A stretch of 64,000 nt of DNA from JBBDIK01 sp964640385 (GCA_964640385.1 CAZXFL010000005.1:52613-116612); one strand, 5' to 3'. Shown: positions 35,115 to 43,692, counted from the stretch's first letter. Made by a program: numbers and translations. Notes: a model not told the origin generated them from the letters alone.

Positions 35115-36117
35115 CGGGTGCCTTCTTCCCCTCCAGCCACGGCATCATCCCGCGGAGCTCGGCGCCGACCTCCTCGATCTGCGACTTGCGCGACTCGGCC
35201 CGCATCTTCAGGAAGTTCTGGAACCCGCCCTCGGCCTCGGCGATCCACTCCTTGGCGAACTGCCCGCTCTGGATCTCGTCGAGGATCGTGCGCATCTCGC
35301 CGCGCGTGCGGTCGTCAACCACCCGCGGCCCGCGCGAGTAGTCGCCGTACTCAGCCGTGTCACTGATCGAGTACCGCATGTAGCCCATGCCGCCCTCGTA
35401 GAGCAGGTCCACGATCAGCTTCATCTCGTGCAGGCACTCGAAGTAGGCGACCTCGGGCTGGTATCCGGCGGCGACCAACGTCTCGAACCCCGCGCGGATC
35501 AACGACGTCGACCCGCCGCACAGCACGGCCTGCTCGCCGAACAGGTCGGTCTCGGTCTCCTCCTTGAAGGTGGTCTCGATCAGCCCGGCGCGCGCGGCCC
35601 CGATGCCCATCGCGTAGGCCAGCGCCCGCGCCTTGCCCGTGCCGGTCTCGTCCTTCTCGACCGCGATCAGGGCCGGCGTGCCGATGCCCTCCTCGTAGGT
35701 CCGGCGCACGAGGTGCCCCGGCCCCTTCGGCGCGATCATCGTGACGTCGATGCCCTCGGGCACATCGATCGTCTCGAAGTGGATATTGAACCCGTGCGCG
35801 AACATCAGCATGTTGCCAGGCTGCAACCCCGGCTCGATCTCCTCCCGGAACGCTTTGGCCTGCGAGGTGTCCGGAAGGAGCACCATGATGACGTCGGCCT
35901 CCGCCACGGCGTCGGCCGTGTCCATCACCGGCAAGCCTGCCCTCTCGACCTCGGCCCGAGAGGAAGAGCCCGGCCGCAGCCCGACCCGAACGTCGTACCC
36001 GGAGTCGTTCAGGTTCAGCGCGTGCGCGTGCCCTTGCGAACCGAACCCGAGGATCGCGATCTTCTGACCCTTCAGCGCCGAGCCGTCGATGTCCTTCTCG
36101 TAATAGATGGTCGCCAT
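35107..36117 (-). CDS. ilvC: Ketol-acid reductoisomerase
   Basis: A 336-residue class I enzyme. The N-terminal Rossmann domain has ILGFGSQGHAHALNL and LRPGSSSRAEVERAG, then VIMVLLPDTSQ; the C-terminal knotted helical domain has ETDLFGEQAVLCGG and ECLHEMKLIVDLLYEGG, with the Mg2+-binding acidic residues. It isomerises and reduces acetolactate or acetohydroxybutyrate with NADPH. GAGGAGAAC precedes the ATG at 36117; a longer upstream frame is a shadow of ilvN. Confidence 0.96.
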   Translation of the reverse strand: MATIYYEKDIDGSALKGQKIAILGFGSQGHAHALNLNDSGYDVRVGLRPGSSSRAEVERAGLPVMDTADAVAEADVIMVLLPDTSQAKAFREEIEPGLQPGNMLMFAHGFNIHFETIDVPEGIDVTMIAPKGPGHLVRRTYEEGIGTPALIAVEKDETGTGKARALAYAMGIGAARAGLIETTFKEETETDLFGEQAVLCGGSTSLIRAGFETLVAAGYQPEVAYFECLHEMKLIVDLLYEGGMGYMRYSISDTAEYGDYSRGPRVVDDRTRGEMRTILDEIQSGQFAKEWIAEAEGGFQNFLKMRAESRKSQIEEVGAELRGMMPWLEGKKAPDA

Positions 36118-36140
36118 GTCGGTTCTCCTCTCTGTTGCGT

Positions 36141-36176
36141 TACTCGTTGGCCTTCTCGTTGGCCCTATTCGTTGGA
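36141..36176 (-). repeat. Three 12-base tandem repeats at the ilvN stop codon
   Basis: Three adjacent 12-base units (36141-36152, 36153-36164, 36165-36176) share CCAACGA on the minus strand; the upstream unit contains the ilvN stop codon. The core spacing is 13 then 12 bases, so one base was inserted. This looks like slippage of the gene end. Confidence 0.7.
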
Positions 36177-36686
36177 TGCGGCTCTGAGCGTCCGTTCGCG
36201 GATGCCCTTTTCGTCGCGCGAGAGCGCGATGCGGCCTGTGCGCGCCAGCTCGACCATGCCGAACTCGTGGAGCAGTTCGAGCAACGCTTCCACCTTGTCG
36301 GGCGTCCCGGTCGCCTCGACCGTCACGGTCGAGGACGTCACGCCGACCACCCGGCACCGGAAGATGTCGGCGATCTCGATCACGCGAGCGCGCTGGTCGC
36401 CCTTCGTGCGGACCTTGACCAGGGCCAGCTCGCGTTCGACCGAATCCCGGTCGGTGTATTCGAGCACCTTGATGACGTTGACCAGCTTGTTCAACTGCTT
36501 CACCACCTGCTCGAGCGACTTCACCTGCAGGTCCACCACGATGGTCATGCGGGAGTAGTCCGGAACCTCGGTGGTCCCGACCGCCAGCGAGTGGATGTTG
36601 AACCCGCGCGCGGCGAACAGACCGGCGACACGCGTGAGGACGCCGGGGCGGTTCTCGACGAGGACGGACAGCGTATGCAGGCTCAT
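36165..36686 (-). CDS. ilvN: Acetolactate synthase small (regulatory) subunit
   Basis: A 173-residue protein with the N-terminal ACT domain (TLSVLVENRPGVLTRVAGLFAARGFNI, then LAVGTTEVPDYSRMTIVV) and the conserved C-terminal ALS_ss domain. It binds valine and activates or inhibits the IlvB catalytic subunit. It overlaps the ilvB stop (ATGA), as expected for subunits made in stoichiometry. The last codons lie in a 12-base repeat array (see separate entry). Confidence 0.95.
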   Translation of the reverse strand: MSLHTLSVLVENRPGVLTRVAGLFAARGFNIHSLAVGTTEVPDYSRMTIVVDLQVKSLEQVVKQLNKLVNVIKVLEYTDRDSVERELALVKVRTKGDQRARVIEIADIFRCRVVGVTSSTVTVEATGTPDKVEALLELLHEFGMVELARTGRIALSRDEKGIRERTLRAASNE

Positions 36687-38437
36687 GCGAGGCTCGCCGC
36701 CTTCGGGTCGTCTATCGGTTTCTCCTGACCCGGTCCGAGGATGATGTCGTCGTTGGAGGCGCCGGCGGGCACCATCGGGAACACCATCTCCTGCTGATCG
36801 CAGCGGAAGTCGATGACCACGGTGCGGTCCTCCACGGACAGCGCCTTGTCGATCACGGTATCCACCTCTTCGGGCACTTCGGCACGGAGGCCGACACAGC
36901 CGTAAGCCTCCGCGAGCTGCACATAGTCGGGGACGTCGTGGGTCAGGTACACCTGCGAGTAGCGCTCGTTGTAGAAGAGCTCCTGCCACTGGCGTACCAT
37001 CCCGAGGTAGGCGTTGTTGATGATGGCGATGACCACCGGGATGTTCTCGGTCGTCATCGTCGCCAGCTCCTGGGCGGTCATCTGGAAGCAGCCGTCGCCG
37101 TCGATGGCCACGACCCGCGCGTCTGGCCGTCCCACCTTGGCGCCCATGGCGGCCGGCACCGCGTAGCCCATCGTCCCGAGGCCTCCCGAGTTCACCCAGT
37201 GACGCGGCTCCTCGAACTTCCAGTATTGCGACGCCCACATCTGGTGCTGGCCGACGCCGGCCACCAGGATCGTGTCCTGGTCCCTCGTCGCCTCATAGAG
37301 ACGCTGCGTCGCGTACTGCGGCTTGATAGGGCCATCGTCGGGCTGCTCGTACGCGTAGGGGAACTTGGTCTGCCACTCGTCGAGCTGCCCCAGCCACGGG
37401 GACCGGTCGGGCACGCCACCCAGCTCCTCCTGGCGCTTGGCCAGTTCGTCCGCCATCATCCCGATCACGATCTTGCAGTCTCCGACGATCGGCACATCGG
37501 CCTTGCGGTTCTTGCCGATCTCAGCCGGATCGATGTCGACGTGCACGATCTTCGCGTCCGGCGCGAACGCCGTCAGCTTGCCAGTCACCCGGTCGTCGAA
37601 GCGCGCTCCGAGCGACACGAGCAGGTCGGCCTTCTGCAGGGCCGTCACGGCCGTGTAGTTGCCGTGCATCCCGGGCATCTCGAGACACAACGGGTTCGAG
37701 TCGGGGAACGCCCCGCGCGCCATCAACGTCGTGACGACGGGAAGCTGCCCCTCGGTCGCCAGTCGGAACAGCTCCGGCGACGCGGCCGTCTTGATCACGC
37801 CGCCCCCGACGTAGAGCACCGGCCGCTTGGCTTCGAGGATCAGGCGCACGGCTTCGCGCACCTGCTTCGGGTTGCCCTTGGTCACCGGCTTGTAACCGGG
37901 GAGATCGACCTGGGAGGGCCACACGAACTCGGTCTCGGTCTGCAGGACGTCTTTGGGGATGTCCACGAGCACCGGCCCGGGACGTCCGGTTTCGGCGATG
38001 TAGAACGCCTCCTTGATGGCGGACGGGATCTGCCCGACATCGGTCACCAGCATGTTGTGCTTGGTGATGGGCATGGAGATGCCCGTGATGTCGGCCTCTT
38101 GGAAGGCGTCGTTGCCCACGACAGGGGTCGGGACCTGGCCGGTGATGCAGACCATCGGCACCGAATCCATCTTCGCGTCCGCCATCGCCGTCACGAGGTT
38201 CGTGGCCCCAGGGCCGGAGGTCGCCATGCAAACCGCGGCCTTGCCGGTCACCCACGCATACCCGGAAGCCGCGTGGCCCGCGCCCTGTTCGTGGCGGCAC
38301 AGCACGTGACGCACGGACGAGTCGAGGATCGGGTCGTAGGCGGGCAGGATCGCCCCACCGGGCACCCCGAAGATCACGTCCGTTCCCTGTGCCTCGAGCG
38401 ACTTGACGAGCGCTTCCGCTCCGCTGACCTTTGCCAT
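36683..38437 (-). CDS. ilvB: Acetolactate synthase large (catalytic) subunit
   Basis: A 584-residue thiamine diphosphate enzyme: N-terminal domain with VFGVPGGAILPAYD and CRHEQGAGHAASGYA (the catalytic glutamate region), a central domain, and a C-terminal TPP domain with GDGCFQMTAQELATM and NNAYLGMVRQWQELFY. It makes acetolactate or acetohydroxybutyrate. GAAGGAGCACCAG precedes the ATG. The 5' leader contains a promoter, a leader peptide and a terminator hairpin (separate entries), so expression of the whole operon is probably attenuated. Confidence 0.97.
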   Translation of the reverse strand: MAKVSGAEALVKSLEAQGTDVIFGVPGGAILPAYDPILDSSVRHVLCRHEQGAGHAASGYAWVTGKAAVCMATSGPGATNLVTAMADAKMDSVPMVCITGQVPTPVVGNDAFQEADITGISMPITKHNMLVTDVGQIPSAIKEAFYIAETGRPGPVLVDIPKDVLQTETEFVWPSQVDLPGYKPVTKGNPKQVREAVRLILEAKRPVLYVGGGVIKTAASPELFRLATEGQLPVVTTLMARGAFPDSNPLCLEMPGMHGNYTAVTALQKADLLVSLGARFDDRVTGKLTAFAPDAKIVHVDIDPAEIGKNRKADVPIVGDCKIVIGMMADELAKRQEELGGVPDRSPWLGQLDEWQTKFPYAYEQPDDGPIKPQYATQRLYEATRDQDTILVAGVGQHQMWASQYWKFEEPRHWVNSGGLGTMGYAVPAAMGAKVGRPDARVVAIDGDGCFQMTAQELATMTTENIPVVIAIINNAYLGMVRQWQELFYNERYSQVYLTHDVPDYVQLAEAYGCVGLRAEVPEEVDTVIDKALSVEDRTVVIDFRCDQQEMVFPMVPAGASNDDIILGPGQEKPIDDPKAASLA

Positions 38438-38512
38438 CTGGTGCTCCTTCCCGCCGGCTTGCTCCGGCTTCGTCGGTCCGTCCGTTCCCTCGTGAGGAAC
38501 CCGGAATCGAAA

Positions 38513-38535
38513 GAACCCCTCTCGTGGAGGGGTTC
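38513..38535 (-). terminator. Attenuator terminator hairpin before ilvB
   Basis: On the minus strand a nine-base stem (GAACCCCTC paired with GAGGGGTTC) closes a CACGA loop and is followed by TTTCG. It lies 33 bases after the leader-peptide stop and about 75 bases before ilvB. A second GC-rich hairpin (GGCGCG...CGCGCC, about 38537-38567) directly follows the leader stop and could be the competing structure. Confidence 0.75.
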
Positions 38536-38567
38536 GGCGCGCACAGGCCGAAATGGCCCGCTCGCGC

Positions 38568-38627
38568 CTAGCGAATAAGTACCAGGGCCTGCGTGGTGCT
38601 CGTGTGCGTTCCGGCCTTCGAGTACAT
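38568..38627 (-). CDS. ilv leader peptide (19 aa)
   Basis: A short frame encodes MYSKAGTHTSTTQALVLIR followed by TAG. The penultimate residues Leu-Val-Leu-Ile are the three branched-chain amino acids made by the downstream operon, the hallmark of an attenuation leader peptide. The GTA, CTT and ATT codons are uncommon in this GC-rich DNA, which should make translation sensitive to charged tRNA supply. The ATG lies about ten bases after the promoter -10 box, so translation probably starts at or near the mRNA 5' end. The terminator hairpin follows. Confidence 0.8.
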   Translation of the reverse strand: MYSKAGTHTSTTQALVLIR

Positions 38628-38636
38628 GGTCTTCTG

Positions 38637-38664
38637 AGTGTACGCAGCTCACCGCCCGTGTCAA
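38637..38664 (-). promoter_or_regulatory. Promoter of the ilvB operon
   Basis: On the minus strand a perfect -35 box TTGACA (38659-38664) and a -10 box TACACT (38637-38642) are 16 bases apart. Transcription should begin a few bases before the leader-peptide ATG at 38627. Confidence 0.75.
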
Positions 38665-38699
38665 CCTCGCCAGCCGGGCCGAGGAGTCCTCCGGCCGCC

Positions 38700-38705
38700 T
38701 ACACT
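38700..38705 (+). promoter_or_regulatory. -10-like box (TACACT) for the saccharopine-dehydrogenase-like gene
   Basis: TACACT ends seven bases before the ATG at 38713 and no Shine-Dalgarno sequence is present, fitting a leaderless mRNA. Confidence 0.45.
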
Positions 38706-38712
38706 CCCCGCC

Positions 38713-39930
38713 ATGCGGATCCTGCTGATCGGCTCCGGAGGCGTCGGCACGGCCTTCGCGGCTATCGCTCGCCGGCGCGATTTCTTCCAAGAGATCTTCG
38801 TCACCGACATCGACGAGGAGCGCGCTCGTGAGGTCGTCGCGGGACTCGACGACGAGCGCTTCTCGGCCGCGAAGCTGGACGCGACCGACACCGCGGCGAT
38901 GACGACGTTCGCGCACGAACGCGGGGCGGACGTGTTCATGAACGCGGCCGACCCGCGGTTCGTCCCACCGATCTTCGATGCCGCACTGGACGCCGGTGCC
39001 ACCTACGTCGACATGGCGATGTCGCTATCCGAGCGCCACCCGGAGAAGCCGTACGAAGAGGTCGGGCGCATCCTCGGCGAGTTCCAGTGGGACCGCGCGG
39101 ATATCTGGGAGCAACGCGGCCAGCTCGCGCTCGTCGGGATGGGCGTCGAACCCGGCCTGTCGGACGTGTTCGCACGCTACGCGTCCGACCATCTGTTCTC
39201 GACGATCGACGAGATCGGCGTGCGCGACGGCGCGAACCTCGAGGTTGCTGGATACGCGTTCGCGCCGACGTTCAGCATCTGGACCACGATCGAAGAGTGC
39301 CTGAACCCGCCGTACATCTACGAGAAGGCACGCGGCTGGTTCTGCACGGAACCCTTCTCCGAACCGGAGACCTTCGAGTTCCCCGAGGGGATCGGGGCGC
39401 TGCAGTGCGTCAACGTCGAGCACGAGGAGGTCTTGCTGATGCCCCGCTGGCTCGACGTCGGCCGAGTCACCTTCAAGTACGGACTGGGTGAGGGATTCAT
39501 CGATGTGCTCAAGACCTTGCACAAGCTGGGACTGGACCAGACCGAGAAGGTCCGCGTGGGCGGTGTCGAGGTCTCACCGCGAGATGTCGTTGCCACGACG
39601 CTCCCGAACCCCGCGACGCTCGGTGACCGTATGAGCGGAAAGACCTGCGCCGGCACCTGGGTTCGCGGAACGGGTCAGGACGGTGACCCGCGCGAGGTGT
39701 ACCTGTACCACGTCGTCGACAACGATGAGACGATGGCGCTCGACGGCTCGCAGGCGGTCGTGTGGCAGACCGCGATCAACCCGGTCGTGGCCCTGGAACT
39801 GATCGCGACCGGTGCCTGGAAGGGGGCCGGCGTACTGGGTCCGGAGGCATTCGACGCGGACCCCTTCCTCGAGCTGCTCAGCGACTACGGTTCGCCCTGG
39901 TCCATGGAGGAGCGCACGCCCTCCCGGTAA
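38713..39930 (+). CDS. Saccharopine dehydrogenase family NAD(P)-dependent oxidoreductase
   Basis: A 405-residue protein with an N-terminal Rossmann motif (MRILLIGSGGVGTAFAAIA), NAADPRFVPPIFDAALDAGATYVDMAM and VGMGVEPGLSDVFARYAS, all typical of saccharopine dehydrogenase/LYS9-like proteins, plus a long C-terminal alpha/beta domain. Related enzymes include lysine-pathway dehydrogenases and carboxynorspermidine dehydrogenase; the sequence alone does not fix the substrate. It diverges from the ilv operon promoter. A broken SGNH hydrolase gene begins directly at its stop codon. Confidence 0.85.
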   Translation: MRILLIGSGGVGTAFAAIARRRDFFQEIFVTDIDEERAREVVAGLDDERFSAAKLDATDTAAMTTFAHERGADVFMNAADPRFVPPIFDAALDAGATYVDMAMSLSERHPEKPYEEVGRILGEFQWDRADIWEQRGQLALVGMGVEPGLSDVFARYASDHLFSTIDEIGVRDGANLEVAGYAFAPTFSIWTTIEECLNPPYIYEKARGWFCTEPFSEPETFEFPEGIGALQCVNVEHEEVLLMPRWLDVGRVTFKYGLGEGFIDVLKTLHKLGLDQTEKVRVGGVEVSPRDVVATTLPNPATLGDRMSGKTCAGTWVRGTGQDGDPREVYLYHVVDNDETMALDGSQAVVWQTAINPVVALELIATGAWKGAGVLGPEAFDADPFLELLSDYGSPWSMEERTPSR

Positions 39931-40543
39931 TCCGGCCGACAGACGCCGTGTTCCTGTCGATCGGCGCGAACGACCTGGACTTCGGCACGATCGTGCGGAA
40001 CTGCTTCTCCGGTCCCTGCACCGACCCCTCAAGCGACTACGACGTCACCGCCCGTTCGCCCAGAAGGTCGCGAACAAGGTGCTGGAGAAGCGCTACGCCA
40101 GTCTTGCCCCGTGTCTGACGAAGATGGCGACCGCGTGTGAGCTGACCAATGGCGGCATCGACGTGGCGCCGAGCCGCATCTACTTCGTCGAGTACTTCAA
40201 CCCGACACTCGACAAGGACGGCGTCACCTACTGCCTCGGGGACGGCCCCCTCTTGTACAACATCCAGCCCGCCGAGATGAAGTGGGCTGACGAGAACGTC
40301 ATGACCCACCTCAACGGCGAGGTTGCCGCGGCCGCGGCGAAGTACGGCTGGACGCTGATCGGCGGCATCTCGACGATGTTCGAGAAGCACGGGATCTGCG
40401 CGGGTGACCATCGCTGGATCGTGACCTACGACGATTCGAACGCGGTCCAGGGAGACGTGAACGGAACGATGCATCCGAACAATATCGGACATTTCGCAAC
40501 CGGGGTCAGGATCGCGGAGGGCAGCAAGGTCAACGTGCCCTAG
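39930..40543 (+). pseudogene. Truncated and frameshifted SGNH/GDSL hydrolase
   Basis: Residual coding similarity starts exactly at the preceding gene's stop with RPTDAVFLSIGANDLDFGT, which contains the SGNH block III GxND. Near 40050 the reading frame shifts by one base (from SDYDVTA to RPFAQKVANKV), then continues through FVEYFNPTLDKDG and the block V NGTMHPNNIGH to a TAG at 40541-40543. The N-terminal block I with the catalytic Ser is missing, and no start codon precedes it. I read it as a decayed gene, unless the frameshift is a sequence error; the missing 5' part would remain. Confidence 0.75.
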
Positions 40544-40569
40544 CAGACCCAGGCGGGCCCGGGCGGGGA

Positions 40570-41811
40570 CTAGCGGCCTTCGAGCTGGGCCATGAAGTCG
40601 TCGAGGTCGGGTTCGACCGTCATGGTCGGCGTGAGGTCCTCCTCTTCGAGCGCCTCGATCGTCTTGTAGCCGTTCCCGGTGATGATGGCGACGGTCTCCT
40701 CGTCGCGGCGGACGATCCCTTGCTCGCGCAGCCGCTTGAGCACGGCGATCGTCACGCCGCCCGCGGTCTCGGTGAAGATGCCCTCGTGACGGGCCAGCAG
40801 GTGGATCCCATCCACGACCTCTTCCTCGCTGCAGTATTCGATCGCCCCGCCCGTCTCGCGCGCCGTCTGGATGGCGTACCACCCATCCGCCGGGTTCCCG
40901 ATCGCCAGAGACTTCGCGATCGTGTTCGGCTTCACCGGTGTGACCTCGGTCGCGTTCTCCTTGAACGCCGTGGCCACCGGCGCGCACCCCTGCGCCTGGG
41001 CGCCCGAGATGCGGAACGGGTAGTCCTCGACCGCGCCGACCTCGGTCAGCTCACGGAACGCGCGGTGGATCTTCGTCATCAGCGCCCCGCTCGCGATCGG
41101 CACGACCACGTGGTCCGGCAGCTGCCACCCGAGCTGCTCGGCGACCTCGAACCCGATCGACTTCGACCCTTCGGCGTAGAAGGGCCGCATGTTCACGTTC
41201 ACGAACGCCCACGGGAGCGCGTCGGCGACCTCGGTACAGAGCCGGTTCACGTCGTCGTAGTTGCCCTTGACCTTGATGACGTTGGCGCCATACGCCGATG
41301 TCGCGATGATCTTGGCCCGCTCCAGGTCGTGCGGGATGAAGATGTACGCCGGGATGTCGGCCTTCGCCGCGTGTGCACCCGTGGCGTTCGCCAGGTTCCC
41401 CGTGGATGCGCACCCGACGGCCTCGAACCCGAAGGCACGCGACATCGTCAGCGCCACCGACACGACTCGGTCCTTGAACGAGTTCGATGGGTTGACCGAG
41501 TCATCCTTGATCCACAGGTTCCGGATGCCGAGCGCCCGACCCAGGTTATCGGCGCGGCGAAGCGGGGTGAGGCCAGCTCCGAGGTCGACCTTGTCGACGC
41601 CGAGACCCGGCAGCAGCGGCTGGTATCGCCAGAGCGACGCCGGCCCAGCCTCGACCTCCTTGCGGAACGCGTCGCCGCTGATGGCGGACAGGTCGTAGTG
41701 CGGTTCGAGGGGACCGAAGCAATCCTCACAGATCGACAGCGGCTCGACGGCGTACTGCCGGTGACATTCCCGGCATTCGAGCGCCTGCGGCGTCTGCGGG
41801 ATCGGTTTCAT
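40570..41811 (-). CDS. thrC: Threonine synthase
   Basis: A 413-residue fold-type II PLP enzyme with an N-terminal zinc-ribbon-like segment (CRECHRQY...CEDC). The PLP lysine lies in SVNPSNSFKDRVVSVA; STGNLANATGAHAA and IASGALMTKI are the phosphate and glycine-rich regions. It converts O-phosphohomoserine to threonine. Its start overlaps the ilvD stop (ATGA), so both are made together. Threonine can feed isoleucine synthesis through a dehydratase. Confidence 0.92.
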   Translation of the reverse strand: MKPIPQTPQALECRECHRQYAVEPLSICEDCFGPLEPHYDLSAISGDAFRKEVEAGPASLWRYQPLLPGLGVDKVDLGAGLTPLRRADNLGRALGIRNLWIKDDSVNPSNSFKDRVVSVALTMSRAFGFEAVGCASTGNLANATGAHAAKADIPAYIFIPHDLERAKIIATSAYGANVIKVKGNYDDVNRLCTEVADALPWAFVNVNMRPFYAEGSKSIGFEVAEQLGWQLPDHVVVPIASGALMTKIHRAFRELTEVGAVEDYPFRISGAQAQGCAPVATAFKENATEVTPVKPNTIAKSLAIGNPADGWYAIQTARETGGAIEYCSEEEVVDGIHLLARHEGIFTETAGGVTIAVLKRLREQGIVRRDEETVAIITGNGYKTIEALEEEDLTPTMTVEPDLDDFMAQLEGR

Positions 41812-43487
41812 CCGGTGACGGCTCCTTCCGACGCCGAACCGACGAGCTTGGCGTACTTGGCGAGAACCCCAGTCTCGTACCTGGGCGCCCGGGGCGTCCA
41901 CCCGTCGCGGCGCTTCGCCAACTCGGCATCGTCGACCTCCAGGTCGATCGTCCGGCCGTCCACGTCCAGTACGATCGTGTCGCCCTCATGCACGAACGCG
42001 ATCGGACCGCCCAGGACCGCTTCCGGCGCAACGTGGCCGACGCTGAAGCCCTTGGTCGCGCCGCTGAACCGCCCGTCGGTGATCAGCGCCACGTCCTTGC
42101 CGAGACCGGCACCGGCCACCGCCGCGGTCGTCGCCAGCATCTCGGGCATCCCCGGCGCGCCCACCGGGCCTTCGTTGCGGATCACGATGACATCGCCCTT
42201 CTCGATCTCGCCGCGGAGCACCGCGCGGAACGCGTCCTCTTCGGACTCGAACGGTCGCGCGCGCCCGCGGAACACCGTCCCTTCCATGCCAGCGGCCTTG
42301 CACACGCTGCCATCGGGCGCGAGCGACCCACGGAGGATCACGGTCCCGCCCCAGGGATGGATCGGATCCGACATCGGGTGCACGATCTCACCGTCGGGCT
42401 TCGCGGGATCGAGCGCCGCCAGGTTTTCGGCGATGGTCCTTCCGGTCACGGTGAGGCAGTCGCCGTGGAGGAGCCCGGCGTCCAGCAGCTCCTGCATGAC
42501 CACCTGCACGCCGCCCACCCGGTCCAGATCGCTCATCACGAACCGGCCTGCCGGCCGCACGTCCACCAGGTGCGGGACCTTCCGGGCGATCCGGTCGAAG
42601 TCGTCGAGCTCAAGATCCACCTTCGCCTCGTGGGCGATGGCGAGCAGATGTAGGACCGCGTTCGTCGAGCCCGCGAGCGCCATCGTGACGGCGATCGCGT
42701 TCTCGAACGCACCCCGCGTCATGACGTCGCGCGGCTTGAGACCCTCCTTGAGGCACCGGACCGCCGCCTCGCCCGACTCGCGTGCGGCGACCTCGCGCCG
42801 GTAGTCCACCGCCGGCGGCGACGCGCTGGCGGGCAGCGACATCCCGATCGCCTCGCCCACCGCGGCCATCGTGTTCGCGGTGTACATCCCGGCACAGGAA
42901 CCCGCGCCGGGGCACGCGGCGTGCTCGATGCCGGACAGCTCCTCGTCGGTGATGGTCCCCTTCGCGTGCGCGCCGACCGCCTCGAACACGTCCTGGATCG
43001 TGACGTCCTTACCCTGATAGCTGCCCGGGAGGATCGTGCCGCCGTACAGGTACACCGAGGGCAGGTTCAGCCGCGCCATCGCCATCAGCATGGCCGGCTC
43101 GCTCTTGTCGCACCCGGCGATGCCGACCAACCCATCCAGGCGTTCGGCGTGCATCATGACCTCGACTGAGTCCGCGATCACCTCGCGCGAGACGAGCGAG
43201 GCCCGCATCCCCTCGTGACCCATCGCGATCCCGTCCGACATCGCGATCGTCGTGAACTCGATCGGGACCCCGTTCGCGGCGCGGACGCCTTCCTTCGCGA
43301 ACGCCGCCAGCTTGTTCAGGTGGTAGTTGCACGGCGTGACCTCGTTCCACGTTGAGGCGACGGCGACCTGTGGCTTGGTCATGTCCTCGTCGGACAGCCC
43401 GACGGCGCGGAGCAGCGCACGCGCCGGAGCACGCTCGGGACCCTCGGTGACCTCCCAGCTCCGCGGCCGGCCGTCCTTCTCGCTCAT
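41808..43487 (-). CDS. ilvD: Dihydroxy-acid dehydratase
   Basis: A 559-residue IlvD/Edd family enzyme. GCDKSEPAMLMAMARL, HAACPGAGSCAGMYTANTM and the C-terminal TDGRFSGATKGFSVGHVAPEA are visible; the cysteines hold the [Fe-S] cluster. It dehydrates the dihydroxy acids of the Val/Leu/Ile pathways. GAGG precedes the ATG at 43487. An in-frame ATG at 43604, seven bases after a TATCCT box, would add 39 arginine/alanine-rich residues that are not part of the family, so it is more likely a 5' UTR feature. The upstream region holds a TetR-type palindrome shared with the divergent FAD oxidase. Confidence 0.95.
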   Translation of the reverse strand: MSEKDGRPRSWEVTEGPERAPARALLRAVGLSDEDMTKPQVAVASTWNEVTPCNYHLNKLAAFAKEGVRAANGVPIEFTTIAMSDGIAMGHEGMRASLVSREVIADSVEVMMHAERLDGLVGIAGCDKSEPAMLMAMARLNLPSVYLYGGTILPGSYQGKDVTIQDVFEAVGAHAKGTITDEELSGIEHAACPGAGSCAGMYTANTMAAVGEAIGMSLPASASPPAVDYRREVAARESGEAAVRCLKEGLKPRDVMTRGAFENAIAVTMALAGSTNAVLHLLAIAHEAKVDLELDDFDRIARKVPHLVDVRPAGRFVMSDLDRVGGVQVVMQELLDAGLLHGDCLTVTGRTIAENLAALDPAKPDGEIVHPMSDPIHPWGGTVILRGSLAPDGSVCKAAGMEGTVFRGRARPFESEEDAFRAVLRGEIEKGDVIVIRNEGPVGAPGMPEMLATTAAVAGAGLGKDVALITDGRFSGATKGFSVGHVAPEAVLGGPIAFVHEGDTIVLDVDGRTIDLEVDDAELAKRRDGWTPRAPRYETGVLAKYAKLVGSASEGAVTG

Positions 43488-43591
43488 CTCGGGGAACCTC
43501 CTCGACGCTGTGGCTTGGGCCCCATATCCTCGCAGGCCTGCGCGAGCGGCGACCGGGGCCCGACGGAGGAGACGACCGGGGGCGGCCCGCC

Positions 43592-43638
43592 TTGCCAGGC
43601 TCATGGGCCCCAGGATAGAGTTTAGAACAGCGTTCTAA
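43592..43638 (+). promoter_or_regulatory. Promoter with TetR-type operator before the FAD oxidase
   Basis: A -35-like TTGCCA (43592-43597) and -10-like TAGAGT (43616-43621) are 18 bases apart. Immediately downstream lies the palindrome TTAGAACAGCGTTCTAA (43622-43638), which has seven-base arms and matches the palindrome before the tetR gene at 46191-46209. Its position would block transcription start; it also lies beside the possible divergent ilvD promoter. Confidence 0.7.
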
Positions 43639-43692
43639 TCACGGGACCGGCGCCGTCGCCCAGGATTCCCATCGACCCGCACATCGAGGGAT

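Noticed and set aside
36938..38578. Plus-strand frame of over 500 codons opposite ilvB
   Set aside because: Antisense shadow typical of GC-rich DNA; ilvB is unambiguous.
43488..43604. N-terminal extension of IlvD from the ATG at 43604
   Set aside because: The 39 added residues are Arg/Ala-rich and not part of the family, while the ATG at 43487 has a ribosome site; it may only mark the mRNA 5' end.
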